From: Haliscomenobacteraceae bacterium
Lineage (GTDB): Bacteria; Bacteroidota; Bacteroidia; Chitinophagales; Saprospiraceae
Length of the DNA: 33,554 bases
Assembly: GCA_947501115.1 (NCBI GenBank)
Contig: CANMVX010000041.1
Coordinates: 1-33,554, forward strand
Direction of reading: 5' to 3'
The position numbers and the translations under genes were made by a program. Under the pieces are notes generated by a model. It was given only the letters and a program-made list of their open reading frames with translations, had not been told where the DNA came from and did not search any database. Of the stretch, positions 16,522 to 25,896 are shown in pieces; within the stretch, counting starts at the first letter, position 1, and each line of letters opens with the position of its first letter.

Positions 16522-18192
16522 ATGAATAAAATATTTTCAGCCGTTTTATGTCTCTTTATTTTTACGAATGTAAATTTTGCTCAGCAAAATTTTCAGTTGT
16601 ATGTGCATTTAGGAAATTTTTCAAACCCTACCTACAATGATTTTAGTAAAATTTCTCATTTAGGCTTTTTACATGCAAAAAAAACGGACGCAACCCGTGC
16701 CGATGTTTTTCTATTAGGATTTGAAACCAGGGAAAAGGCAGAAGAAGCCCTGGCAAATATCAAAAGACTTGGATTCACTAAGGCTGATCTCGGCAGTAAA
16801 GATGTGAGCAAAGGCTCCGCAAAATATTATGTTCAACTGGGCTCTATTGAAAAGAACAAGCAGGTAAATTGGTCTAAATTTGAAGCCGTTCCCTCTTTAT
16901 TTGCCTTTCCCCAAACAGAGGTATTAAAAATAGTAGCGGGTCCATTCCGAACGCTGGAAGAAGCCAGAAAAGAATTGGAGCTTTTAAAAAGCAAGGGCTT
17001 TTCTGATGCCTTTGCCCGGGAACTGAATGAAATGGCTACTTTTCCCATTGGCGCATTTGAATCGAACCAGGTGCTTTCCAATGTTAAACAAAATACAATA
17101 AGTGCATTGAGTGTAAAAGGTGACGCACCTTCTGTAATAACGGAGGAGGCAACTTCTTTTTGGCCTCCAAAAACTATGGATGCTAAAATAGGAGCTACCC
17201 CAAATATTCTCTCTACCCTCAAAAGAACCTCCGTTTTATCTTTACAGAAAGTATTGAAAAGCGAAAACTACTATCCAGGTGTTTTATCGGGATATTACAA
17301 TGATGCCACCCGGGTTTCTTTTGAAAATGCCTTGAAAAATCTCCCGGAAATGAAGTCTTTTACCTCAAAAAATGAGGTAAAAACAGATGCATCGGTTGAT
17401 TTGGACAAATTATCTTCTATAATAGACAGGTTGCCAGAAATAAGTGATCCTTTTGTTGCTATCAATAAATTTTCAGACCCCCTGGCAAAAGCATATTCCG
17501 CGTATTTGACTTTTTTAAAAAATGGAGCAGGAAAAGAGGTTGATTTAAAAATGAATGCAGCCATCAAAGGTGCATTTTCCGGACTATCAAAATCGCCACC
17601 CAACATGCCTTTTTTTGACTTTAAGGCGGTTTATTCTTATCCAAATATTGAACAGCTGATACTACACCTTTTTTATATTCACAGTACGCCCGATAATACC
17701 ATACCCACACCTTGCTGGTTATTTAATGCGCACAGAAAAGAAACCCAGGCTGCTGTAAATAGATTCAATGATGCTAAAGTAAAAAATCCAGCTATCAGCG
17801 GATGTGACTATGCTATGGATTGGCAGGATTTCCGTTTATTAAATAACATAATGGTCTATTTAGGTGGGAAACTACCCGATCAACAGGAATTATTCCAGGC
17901 TGCAGAAGAAAGAGCTTTTTTGTATAATAGTTCACAGGCACTCGACGCCGCATCGTCTAAAAATGCTTTACAATGGGAGGCACAGGTCTGGGAAAAACTG
18001 GAGCTATGGGGTAAAAAAGATCCAATTAATGTGAGAATGCTGACCGCCTTGAAAATTGCCTATTTTCAATCTTTTATCCGAATAGAAGATCATTTTATTC
18101 AAAAAGGAATGGTAGGTGCCGATGCAAAAAACATGGCCACTGCCGTTATTGCCACCGTAATGACACCTTATCTTGACCGATTTATGCAATAA
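16522..18192 (+). CDS. Exported protein with two SPOR-like repeats and a peptidoglycan-binding-like segment
   Basis: 556 residues with a signal peptide (1 to about 20, ending NFAQ). Two SPOR-like units follow: residues about 24-95 (YVHLGNFSN ... FETREKAEEALANIKRLGF) and about 101-168 (YYVQLGSIEKN ... AGPFRTLEEARKELELLKSKGF). SPOR domains bind denuded septal peptidoglycan. Residues about 230-275 (SLQKVLKSENYYPGVLSGYYNDAT) resemble a PG_binding_1 repeat. The remaining roughly 280 residues are mostly helical and I do not recognise them. Overall a periplasmic cell-wall-associated protein is likely, but no enzymatic motif is visible. It converges with ligA, with 21 bp between the stops. Confidence 0.65.
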   Translation: MNKIFSAVLCLFIFTNVNFAQQNFQLYVHLGNFSNPTYNDFSKISHLGFLHAKKTDATRADVFLLGFETREKAEEALANIKRLGFTKADLGSKDVSKGSAKYYVQLGSIEKNKQVNWSKFEAVPSLFAFPQTEVLKIVAGPFRTLEEARKELELLKSKGFSDAFARELNEMATFPIGAFESNQVLSNVKQNTISALSVKGDAPSVITEEATSFWPPKTMDAKIGATPNILSTLKRTSVLSLQKVLKSENYYPGVLSGYYNDATRVSFENALKNLPEMKSFTSKNEVKTDASVDLDKLSSIIDRLPEISDPFVAINKFSDPLAKAYSAYLTFLKNGAGKEVDLKMNAAIKGAFSGLSKSPPNMPFFDFKAVYSYPNIEQLILHLFYIHSTPDNTIPTPCWLFNAHRKETQAAVNRFNDAKVKNPAISGCDYAMDWQDFRLLNNIMVYLGGKLPDQQELFQAAEERAFLYNSSQALDAASSKNALQWEAQVWEKLELWGKKDPINVRMLTALKIAYFQSFIRIEDHFIQKGMVGADAKNMATAVIATVMTPYLDRFMQ

Positions 18193-18213
18193 ATTAAATT
18201 TTTCTAGGGTAAA

Positions 18214-20391
18214 CTATGGTGAAGTATCACTGTTTAGCAAGGCTATGAATTCATTTTCCGTCAAAATGGTTATGGATGGAATTTCCTCTGCTTTCTTGCG
18301 CTTCGAACCTGCTTTTTCGCCCACCACAAGAAAATCCAGATTACTACTTACGGCACTTATATTTTTCGCTCCCGCCATTTCTGCCTTTTCCTGCGCTTCC
18401 TTTCTTCCCATCACCATCAGTGTTCCGGTAAACAAGATGGTTTTTCCATTAAACGGACTGTCTGCACTAACCTCCTTTGGTCTATCCTCAACGGTGGCCT
18501 TCAGATTAACACCCAGTTCTTCCAGTTTTTCCAACAGAGCAATATTCACCTGATCCTGAAAAAACGCAATCACATTATCCGCGACAACAGGTCCAATGTC
18601 TTTTATTTGAAGAAAGCGCTCCTTATTCCAGGAGGCCAATTCCAGTACATTATCTATTTCATAAGCTAATAGTCTGGAGGCTTTTTTACCTAAATGATGG
18701 ATGCCTAAGCTATATAAAAATCGATGAATTGGATTAGTTTTAGCCTTATCGATCGCGTTTTTAAGGTTATTAATTGATTTTTCCTTAAAATTATCCAACT
18801 GAATCAACTTCTCGTAAGGTAAATTATAAATATCAGGTAACGATTTAATAAATCCTAAATCAAAAAATCTTTCTACAATAGACGCGCCAAGACCATCAAT
18901 ATCCATGGCTTCTTTGGACACATGAAAAATAATTCTCTGTAAATTTTGAGCCCCACAAACACATTGGGGGCATCGCCAGGCTGATTCACCCTGTTCCCTA
19001 ACCAAAGGTACAAGGGTTTCCGTCTGATTTACCGGACAGTGAACAGGAAATTGGATTATTTTTTCAGAGCCGTCTCTTAGCTCTGGAAAACTTTTTGAGA
19101 TATAGGGAATGACATCGCCGGCACGTTCAATAAGAATAGCATCGCCAATCCTCAAATCTTTTGAAGTGATAAAATCCTCATTGTGGAGTGAAATGGAGCG
19201 AATGGTTACACCCGCGAGTTCTGTAGGTTTAATTTTAGCAACGGGTGTTATGGTTCCAATTTTGCCCACCTGATACTCCACATCTAATAATACGCTTTGC
19301 GCTTGTTGCGCTTTGAATTTAAAGGCAATGGCCCATCGGGGGTGATGTGCAGTAAATCCAGCTCTTTCCTGTAAATCTCTGGCATCAACTTTCACTACAA
19401 TGCCATCAATTTCATAAGGATAAGAATCGCGTTGAATTTGCCAGTTTTCGCATTTCTTAATGACTTCCTCTATATTTTTACAAACCTCTCTTTCTGCACT
19501 GGGGACTTTAAATCCAAGATTGGACAGAATATCCATACTTTCATGATGAGAAGTAAATTTAGCTAAAACATTTTCGTTATTCGCATCAACGGCATACCCA
19601 AAAGTATAGATAAATGCTTCCATTCCCCTTTTAGCTACCTCTTTAGGGTCTTTCATCCTCAATCCACCAGTGGCAGTATTCCTGGCATTAGCAAATAAAG
19701 GTATTTTATTCTCTTTTCCCGTTTCATTGAAAAAAGCTATATTTTCCTCTTTTCTTTTTTCATTTAAGCTGGTAAAAACATCTTTTCTAATTAAAACTTC
19801 CCCTCTTAATTCTGCCTTTAGAATACCTAAGTCACTAAATTTTGCGGACATGGGGATAGAACGAATAGCCTTGGCATTGGCAGTAATTTCCTCTCCTAAA
19901 ACACCATTTCCCCTGGTTGCCGCTCTGACCAGCAAGTCATTTTCATACACAAGGGCAATACTTCCCCCATCAAACTTAGGCTCAATAGCATATTCAATAG
20001 CCATGTTTGCGGGTAACTGCAATAAACGTTTAATTTGTTGATCCCATTCTAATAAATCTTCCGCATTATAGGAATTTTCAAGCGAAAGCATGGGACTCAG
20101 ATGTTCCACAGAAGGCGCCTCCTCCGATAAATCGCTACCTACTCGTTGTGTCGGACTATGTTCTAATAATCTTTCCGGATGAGACTGCTCAAAAACTTTC
20201 AATAATTTAAAAAGCTGGTCAAACTTCAGATCGGAAATGAGTGCGTCATGATAGACATAATAACATCTTTCATGAAAAGCTATTAAATCGATGAGAAGTT
20301 CATATTGATTGACATCTTCTACCTTGCGTTGCCCATTAATGAACTCCTCAGTGATAGTATCCCAATGGGGAAAAGTCTTGAAATCGGCCAT
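18214..20391 (-). CDS. ligA: NAD-dependent DNA ligase, with altered zinc finger
   Basis: 725 residues, longer than the usual roughly 670. Domains in order: Ia (1-70, YYVYHDALISDLKFDQL), adenylation (about 75-335, adenylated K139 in EPKFDG, EIDGIVVKVD near 327), OB fold (about 340-440), zinc finger (about 450-480), HhH (about 490-620) and BRCT (about 645-720, GKTILFTGTLMVMGR). The zinc finger is odd: it reads CPVN (C452, N455) where CPxC is expected, has about four extra residues before PLVREQGE, and then CPQCVC (C474, C477, C479). The usual second Cys is lost and an extra Cys appears at 477. The gene follows the CxxCH/T9SS protein by 6 bp, suggesting cotranscription. It is an essential replication ligase. 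Confidence 0.97.
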   Translation of the reverse strand: MADFKTFPHWDTITEEFINGQRKVEDVNQYELLIDLIAFHERCYYVYHDALISDLKFDQLFKLLKVFEQSHPERLLEHSPTQRVGSDLSEEAPSVEHLSPMLSLENSYNAEDLLEWDQQIKRLLQLPANMAIEYAIEPKFDGGSIALVYENDLLVRAATRGNGVLGEEITANAKAIRSIPMSAKFSDLGILKAELRGEVLIRKDVFTSLNEKRKEENIAFFNETGKENKIPLFANARNTATGGLRMKDPKEVAKRGMEAFIYTFGYAVDANNENVLAKFTSHHESMDILSNLGFKVPSAEREVCKNIEEVIKKCENWQIQRDSYPYEIDGIVVKVDARDLQERAGFTAHHPRWAIAFKFKAQQAQSVLLDVEYQVGKIGTITPVAKIKPTELAGVTIRSISLHNEDFITSKDLRIGDAILIERAGDVIPYISKSFPELRDGSEKIIQFPVHCPVNQTETLVPLVREQGESAWRCPQCVCGAQNLQRIIFHVSKEAMDIDGLGASIVERFFDLGFIKSLPDIYNLPYEKLIQLDNFKEKSINNLKNAIDKAKTNPIHRFLYSLGIHHLGKKASRLLAYEIDNVLELASWNKERFLQIKDIGPVVADNVIAFFQDQVNIALLEKLEELGVNLKATVEDRPKEVSADSPFNGKTILFTGTLMVMGRKEAQEKAEMAGAKNISAVSSNLDFLVVGEKAGSKRKKAEEIPSITILTENEFIALLNSDTSP

Positions 20392-20397
20392 AAATTA

Positions 20398-21246
20398 TTA
20401 ATTTTTTACAAATGAAATGGTTTTAATGGCCTTATTATCTGTTATTTTCAAATAATAAACACCTGGAAACCAATTACTCGCTGGAACATTTAACGTCAAA
20501 TTTGCCTCCACAGTATGATTTTCCATTTCCCAACATATTCTGCCAAAAACATCTAACACTTGAAAGTTTAATTTACCAACAGGTAAGGCACTTGCCTGAA
20601 TTTGAAGCAAGGAGGAAATAGGATTTGGAAAAATCTTAACCTCCCCCTTCAGTTCGGGAATACTTGAAATAAAAGATGAAATAGATTCACTAAGGATAAC
20701 GGGCGAGGTCAGGTGCACGGGAGAATCACCACCGGTACCATTGCTATTGTTTGTAATTAATCCCGCGGCATAAAAACGAACGGGACCTGAACCAGAAACC
20801 GGTGCCGTCCATGGGATGACAAAACTGTTGGCAACACTTGGTGTTGATTGCTCAATATATCGCCTGTTGTCAAGTAATATCTGTCTGAATCCGCTGGGAG
20901 CCTGTCCGAAAATACCTGCTGTTTGATTGTTTGCACCTGCTAAGGCTGTTAATTGAAAACCGTATTCACGAGGATTATTTTTTCCCTCTAAGGTCACCTT
21001 TATTTGGTATTGTTTTCCAGGGATATAGCGGGTTACCTGCTGATCTCCCTCAACTATGAATACATTTAAAACGGGTAAATAGTTACCGCCACTGTGACAA
21101 GAGCCGCAAGTTCCAATACCTAAAGGTGAACCTGTTCTATCGGCACCCTGTGCATTTCCTGCGCCACTTGAATTGGATAAAAGCAGAAATAAAACACCAC
21201 CACTGCAAGCAAAGAATAACAGAAATTTGAATTTATTCATCATCAT
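20398..21246 (-). CDS. CxxCH-containing secreted protein with T9SS type A sorting domain
   Basis: 282 residues. Signal peptide (1 to about 33), then GTCGSCHSGGNYLPV with a C47-x-x-C50-H51 haem c-type motif. A beta-sandwich domain follows (about 55-185; GKQYQIKVTLEGKNNPREYGFQL...) of the reeler-like kind that NCBI labels choice-of-anchor V. The C-terminal about 80 residues (KIFPNPISSLLQIQ ... GVYYLKITDNKAIKTISFVKN) are a T9SS type A sorting domain, so the protein should be exported through T9SS and attached to or released from the surface. Three consecutive ATGs (21246, 21243, 21240) make the exact start uncertain. Lies 44 bp after the O-antigen ligase-like gene and 6 bp before ligA. Confidence 0.82.
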   Translation of the reverse strand: MMMNKFKFLLFFACSGGVLFLLLSNSSGAGNAQGADRTGSPLGIGTCGSCHSGGNYLPVLNVFIVEGDQQVTRYIPGKQYQIKVTLEGKNNPREYGFQLTALAGANNQTAGIFGQAPSGFRQILLDNRRYIEQSTPSVANSFVIPWTAPVSGSGPVRFYAAGLITNNSNGTGGDSPVHLTSPVILSESISSFISSIPELKGEVKIFPNPISSLLQIQASALPVGKLNFQVLDVFGRICWEMENHTVEANLTLNVPASNWFPGVYYLKITDNKAIKTISFVKN

Positions 21247-21290
21247 TGATTGTTTAAGGAAATACAGTCAAGGACTAAAAAAGTTGATTA

Positions 21291-22520
21291 TCAGCTTACC
21301 TTTTTGTGTTTCAGGTGAAATAAGGTGAAAAATAGAAAAATAGCGACGCCCATTGCATTTTCAAAAGTAGCTTCAACCCAAAAAGAGGCGAAAAAGGATA
21401 AATATAGAGCCAAAATGAATGGATCCTGGTAATTTTTGCCATAAAATAAGGGAAGAAAAAATCCTACACAAAAAAGAATCAAACCAACTACGCCAGAACT
21501 AGCCAGAACCATAATAAACTGATTATGAGGCGTTAATTTCTTTTCAAATGCTGGATAATCTCTTTTATAAAGTTCATTCATCTTAATCCTGATATTTCCC
21601 GCTCCCACACCAAACGTAGGATTATCCACAAACAGTTCCAATCCTAATTTCCATGAAATGAGTCTTGACGCATCGGATAATTGGTCCGTCGCCTCACCTT
21701 TTAAGAACATATCTACATCGTAATATACATATTCAATTTTCTTTTTTAAACTTGGTATTAACTTCATCCCCATAAAAGGTAAAATGATAACGCCAGCTAA
21801 AAATAACATCAATGTCGCATAAGCCCTTTTCTTAAACAAATAGGGAACACCCATTGAAACGATAATCAGATACAAAGAGAATAAACCGCTTCTAACCGCT
21901 AAAAAATGGATGAAAACAAAAAGGAAAATGGATGAAACCTTGAAAAAACCGTTGATACGCGGTTGGTTTGAATACCCTCTATGCAACCAACCCCAATAAA
22001 CCGATGCACAAAAAGCAACTACCTGCAGTAGGGCATATCGAATATGATTTGCCGGTGTAGGGATGGCCTTTCCTTGTTCTAATAGAAGTTGAATATCTTG
22101 TTGATGGTTAAAATAATACACTATAACCCCTACCGCCACTATATCTATGACTAAAATAATAGCCAACCACCAGTTTCTATACCAAATAAGAGATAAGGAA
22201 GGAAGTAAAAAGAAAGCAAAGGGTAAGCCAATAAATGGTACTCTTAATCTGATTCTTTCCAACATATATTCCCAGTCAAGGGCGACAAAAATACCTAAGA
22301 CCACTTCTAAAAAAATGAACCCGAAAACCCAATAATCCAATGTCCGTTGGTAGGTATTCCAAAAGGCCTTTTTGTCCTTTGTTACCACAAAAAAGTAATA
22401 TAAAGCTATACCACCCAGGAGTAATAAGGAAAAAGACTGTAAAAAGGGGGAAAAGATCATCCCTATTACATGGAAGAAAGCAATAAAACCTACAACAAAA
22501 GGCGTATTTTTCAACATCAT
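21291..22520 (-). CDS. O-antigen ligase-like (Wzy_C) polytopic membrane protein
   Basis: 409 residues with roughly ten to twelve hydrophobic segments. The loop SDASRLISWKLGLELFVDNPTFGVGAGN followed by TPHNQFIMVLASSGVVGL is the signature of the O-antigen ligase/polymerase superfamily: an Arg-containing periplasmic loop, then the conserved G-x-G-x-G/HN region. Members join or polymerise surface polysaccharides. No glycosyltransferase or polysaccharide genes are nearby, so the substrate cannot be inferred, and O-antigen polymerase or teichuronic-type ligation are alternatives. It diverges from pheS and is probably the first gene of a unit with the T9SS-sorted protein and ligA. Confidence 0.82.
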   Translation of the reverse strand: MMLKNTPFVVGFIAFFHVIGMIFSPFLQSFSLLLLGGIALYYFFVVTKDKKAFWNTYQRTLDYWVFGFIFLEVVLGIFVALDWEYMLERIRLRVPFIGLPFAFFLLPSLSLIWYRNWWLAIILVIDIVAVGVIVYYFNHQQDIQLLLEQGKAIPTPANHIRYALLQVVAFCASVYWGWLHRGYSNQPRINGFFKVSSIFLFVFIHFLAVRSGLFSLYLIIVSMGVPYLFKKRAYATLMLFLAGVIILPFMGMKLIPSLKKKIEYVYYDVDMFLKGEATDQLSDASRLISWKLGLELFVDNPTFGVGAGNIRIKMNELYKRDYPAFEKKLTPHNQFIMVLASSGVVGLILFCVGFFLPLFYGKNYQDPFILALYLSFFASFWVEATFENAMGVAIFLFFTLFHLKHKKVS

Positions 22521-22616
22521 AAATTATGGGACTAAAGATATACATTTATAGGAATCCTAAAAAATACTTCCCATTTTGAAATGGAAATCCTACCTTTACA
22601 TTCAATTCAAAAAATT

Positions 22617-23654
22617 ATGTCTCTGAACGTATTCGATAATCTTACCGCTCTCAAGGAAGAAATAAGCTCCTGGAAACCCACCGACAGTGAGGCATTGGAA
22701 ATATTCCGTATTCGATTTATCGGTACAAAGAATATACTCAAACCTTTAATGGGTGAAATTCGTAATGTACCGAATGAAAGGAAAAAGGAGTTTGGACAAC
22801 TTTTGAATGAAGTAAAAGACCTGGCAGAGACGGTTTTTCAAAGCCAGAAAGAAATTTTTGATGCGTCGAATGCATCGGGTAACTCTTTACATCTGGATTT
22901 AACTGCACCAGGTGAACCCGTTGACATAGGATCACGACACCCTGTGTCAATTACTATGAACCGCATCATAAAAATTTTCGATAGAATGGGATTTGTGGTT
23001 GCGGAAGAGCGGGAAATTGAGGACGACTGGCATAATTTTTCTGCCATGAATACGCCAGCAGATCACCCTGCCAGAGATATGCAGGATACCTATTATCTCA
23101 GAGATAATTCCAATATGTTATTGAGAACGCATACCTCTTCCGTACAGGCAAGAATAATGATGTCTCAAAAGCCTCCAATCAGAATCATTGCACCGGGTAG
23201 AGTATATAGAAACGAAACTATTTCTGCACGGTCCCATTGCCAGTTTCACCAGGTAGAAGGATTATATATTGATAAAAAAGTATCATTTGCCGATTTAAAA
23301 CAGACGTTACTACATTTTTCCAAAGAAATGTACGGTCCTCATACAAAAATTAGACTCAGACCTTCCTACTTCCCCTTTACTGAACCCAGTGCTGAAATGG
23401 ATGTCTCTTGCTTTATTTGCGACAGTAAAGGATGTAATGTTTGTAAATACACAGGTTGGGTAGAGATTATGGGTTGTGGCATGGTTGACCCTCAGGTTTT
23501 AATCAACTGTGGCATTGATCCGGAAGAATACTCAGGTTTTGCTTTTGGAATGGGTATTGAGCGTCAGGCAATGATGCTATATGGTATTCAGGACATAAGA
23601 TTACTTTTTGAAAATGACGTTCGATTCTTACGTCAATTTACCTCTGCCAGATAA
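22617..23654 (+). CDS. pheS: Phenylalanyl-tRNA synthetase alpha subunit
   Basis: Alpha subunit of the alpha2-beta2 class II enzyme charging tRNA(Phe). Visible features: N-terminal coiled-coil arm, RTHTSSVQAR, FRNET-type motif 2 (YRNETISARSHCQFHQVEG), and motif 3 GFAFGMGIERQAMMLYGIQDIR near the C-terminus. SCFICDSKGCNVC is a C-x2-C-x4-C-x2-C cluster found in many bacterial PheS. The frame extends to an ATG at 22581, but family members begin close to MSLNVFDNLTALKEEI, and a -7-like TACCTTTA lies at 22591-22598, so the ATG at 22617 is preferred (346 residues). hisS follows 9 bp downstream; pheT is not in the window. Confidence 0.95.
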   Translation: MSLNVFDNLTALKEEISSWKPTDSEALEIFRIRFIGTKNILKPLMGEIRNVPNERKKEFGQLLNEVKDLAETVFQSQKEIFDASNASGNSLHLDLTAPGEPVDIGSRHPVSITMNRIIKIFDRMGFVVAEEREIEDDWHNFSAMNTPADHPARDMQDTYYLRDNSNMLLRTHTSSVQARIMMSQKPPIRIIAPGRVYRNETISARSHCQFHQVEGLYIDKKVSFADLKQTLLHFSKEMYGPHTKIRLRPSYFPFTEPSAEMDVSCFICDSKGCNVCKYTGWVEIMGCGMVDPQVLINCGIDPEEYSGFAFGMGIERQAMMLYGIQDIRLLFENDVRFLRQFTSAR

Positions 23655-23663
23655 ATTTTTATT

Positions 23664-24959
23664 ATGAAACCGAGTATCCCAAAAGGTACGCGTGATTTTG
23701 GACCTAAAGAAGTTCAAAAGCGTAATTATCTTTTTTCTATTATAAGAGAAGTTTTTATTCGTTTTGGCTACCAACCGATTGAAACTCCTACCCTTGAAAA
23801 TTTATCGACGCTCACAGGAAAGTACGGTGAAGAAGGTGACAAACTACTTTTTAAGGTTTTGACCAATGTGAGTGGGGAGGAAAGCGGACCGGCAAAACGA
23901 GGATTGCGCTATGACCTCACGGTACCATTTGCCCGTTTTGTGGTTATGCATCAAAATGAACTACATTTTCCGTTCAAACGATTTCAAATACAGCCTGTTT
24001 GGCGCGCCGATCGCCCTCAGAAAGGCAGATACCAGGAATTTTATCAGTGTGATGCTGATATTGTTGGCTCCCCTTCCTTGATGTATGAAGCGGAATTGGC
24101 CCAAATATTTGATCTTGTTTTTGCCAAATTAGGTATTCCCGTTTGTATAGAAGTTAATAATCGGAAAATTCTGAGCGGTATTGCGGAGGTATTTGGTATT
24201 TCAAGTCATTTTACAGCCATGACCATGGCTATCGATAAATGGGACAAAATTGGCCCGGATGGTGTAGCTAAGGAGATGATTCAGAGAGGAATTTCAGAGG
24301 AAATTGCAGGAAAATTAATTGATGTTCTCGGTAATAACGACCTTGAATTTTATAGAAACTTACTTGAGAAAAGTGAAACAGGTCAACTTGGTATCAATGA
24401 ACTGGATACCTTCTGGCGCTATTTGTCCGCTTTTAATCCGACAAATAAAATCATTTTCTCTCCCCTTTTAGCCAGAGGACTTGGGTATTATACAGGTTGT
24501 ATTTTTGAAGTAAAAGCGACAACAGTCGAAATGGGAAGTATTGGTGGCGGAGGAAGATATGCCAATCTAACAGAAATATTTGGCTTGCCGAATATGCCCG
24601 GCGTTGGTATTTCCTTTGGTGCAGAGAGAATTTATGATGTAATGGAAACTTTACAACTGTTCCCAACCCAATTTTCAGAACGCATTAAGGTTCTTTTTGT
24701 CGCTTTTGACGAACCTTCCCATCTTTATGCCTTTACAGCACTTGCAAAGGTTAGAGAAAATGGCATTTGTTCCGACATATATCCCGATCCGACGAAACTT
24801 AAAAAACAAATTAAATACGCGTCCGATAATAATATTCCTTTCATCGCCATAGCTGGAGAAACGGAAATGGAAAATAATCAGTTTATGTTGAAAAATCTTG
24901 AGACGGGCGAACAGAAAAGTTATTCACTAGACGAATTAATATCTTTTTTGAAGAATTAA
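23664..24959 (+). CDS. hisS: Histidyl-tRNA synthetase
   Basis: 431-residue class IIa synthetase charging tRNA(His). Motif 1 region PKGTRDFGPKEVQKR at the N-terminus; motif 2 RFQIQPVWRADRPQKGRYQEFYQCD; histidine-specific LARGLGYYTGCIFEV; GSIGGGGRYANL; motif 3 GVGISFGAERI; and a C-terminal anticodon-binding domain (KVLFVAFDEPSHLYA to the end). Length and order are normal. It forms a two-gene unit with pheS and ends before the shared hairpin at 24967. Confidence 0.97.
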   Translation: MKPSIPKGTRDFGPKEVQKRNYLFSIIREVFIRFGYQPIETPTLENLSTLTGKYGEEGDKLLFKVLTNVSGEESGPAKRGLRYDLTVPFARFVVMHQNELHFPFKRFQIQPVWRADRPQKGRYQEFYQCDADIVGSPSLMYEAELAQIFDLVFAKLGIPVCIEVNNRKILSGIAEVFGISSHFTAMTMAIDKWDKIGPDGVAKEMIQRGISEEIAGKLIDVLGNNDLEFYRNLLEKSETGQLGINELDTFWRYLSAFNPTNKIIFSPLLARGLGYYTGCIFEVKATTVEMGSIGGGGRYANLTEIFGLPNMPGVGISFGAERIYDVMETLQLFPTQFSERIKVLFVAFDEPSHLYAFTALAKVRENGICSDIYPDPTKLKKQIKYASDNNIPFIAIAGETEMENNQFMLKNLETGEQKSYSLDELISFLKN

Positions 24960-24966
24960 ATAAAGA

Positions 24967-24997
24967 AAGGTGTTTTGACATTATATCAAAACACCTT
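24967..24997. terminator. Bidirectional terminator hairpin between hisS and the MBL-fold gene
   Basis: Perfect 12-bp stem AAGGTGTTTTGA (24967-24978) with its complement (24986-24997) and a seven-base loop, placed between the two convergent stop codons at 24959 and 25003. T-rich sequence follows on the minus strand, and the stem's own A/T tracts serve the plus strand. Confidence 0.85.
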
Positions 24998-25002
24998 CCA
25001 CT

Positions 25003-25896
25003 TTACATCGTTTTATACTCTGCAAATCCTGCTTTGATAGATCGCACAACACCATCACCAGTCCATTCTTCGGCACCTGGTATGATAGTTGTTTTAGCAA
25101 TTACCGCTTCTTCAGTTAAGCCATCCTTAACTTGCTGCTTTATATAAATGCGTAATTTATCCAAATAATTTTGCATCGCTCTAATATCAGATTTATTGAT
25201 TTGAACCGGATATTTTTCATTTGCATGACCACAAATAAAGATGGTATCTTTATCATAGTACTTTACAATTTTTTCAAGTGTTTCTATCCATTGATCTATG
25301 GAAGCACCTCCGGGAACATCAATAAATGGAAATCTACGGTTGAAAACCAAATCACCCAAGTGAGCAATGTTTGCATTTTCAAAATGCACCACAATATCCC
25401 CATTGGTATGCCCCCTGCCAAAATAACGGCATTCGACTGACTCCTTAGCTAGTTTAAATGACGCCTTATCTATGACCACCGTGTCGGCGAGCAGATTTTT
25501 ATCTAAGGCATTTTGAGCAAGTGCCGTTTTTTCTAAATTAATCCGACAATTTTCATGCGAGACCACCTTGTCAACCACATCCTTAAAAATAATATTTCCG
25601 GCAGTATGATCCCCGTGATGATGGGTATTAATTAGCAAATTTATTTTATTGGCATTCACTTTACGTATTTCCGCCAACATATTAGCACCTTGTTCAGGAA
25701 ACTGGGTATCAATTACCACAGACTGGTCTTTCGTCAGATAACAGCCAATGGTACCTCCTCTTTCGGTATAATAGCCAACATTCCCTCTAATCATCGTCAT
25801 ATTTCCAGCTAATGAAAAATGACCAATCAATGGATTTAACCAGGCAAAACCAGCGATTGCAGCGGATTGCTTTAAAAATTCTCTCCTGTTTTTCAT
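25003..25896 (-). CDS. Tat-exported MBL-fold metallohydrolase
   Basis: 297 residues. The N-terminus MKNRREFLKQSAAIAGFAW is a twin-arginine signal (R4, R5), so the protein is exported folded with its metals. The MBL core has the full zinc set: HxHxDH at H92/H94/D96/H97 (NTHHHGDHTAGN), H163 in GRGHTNGDIVV, D182 in HLGDLVF and H224 in ICGHAN. It resembles the cyclase/SoxH-like periplasmic MBL group rather than true beta-lactamases. Its start overlaps the aldose epimerase stop by 4 bp, so it is the third gene of the sugar transporter operon. A lactonase or sugar-ester hydrolase role would fit that context, but this is inference. Confidence 0.88.
   Translation of the reverse strand: MKNRREFLKQSAAIAGFAWLNPLIGHFSLAGNMTMIRGNVGYYTERGGTIGCYLTKDQSVVIDTQFPEQGANMLAEIRKVNANKINLLINTHHHGDHTAGNIIFKDVVDKVVSHENCRINLEKTALAQNALDKNLLADTVVIDKASFKLAKESVECRYFGRGHTNGDIVVHFENANIAHLGDLVFNRRFPFIDVPGGASIDQWIETLEKIVKYYDKDTIFICGHANEKYPVQINKSDIRAMQNYLDKLRIYIKQQVKDGLTEEAVIAKTTIIPGAEEWTGDGVVRSIKAGFAEYKTM

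Noticed and set aside
22581-22616. 12-residue N-terminal extension of PheS
   Set aside because: The extension is not typical of the family and a -7-like element lies inside it, so the downstream ATG at 22617 was preferred.
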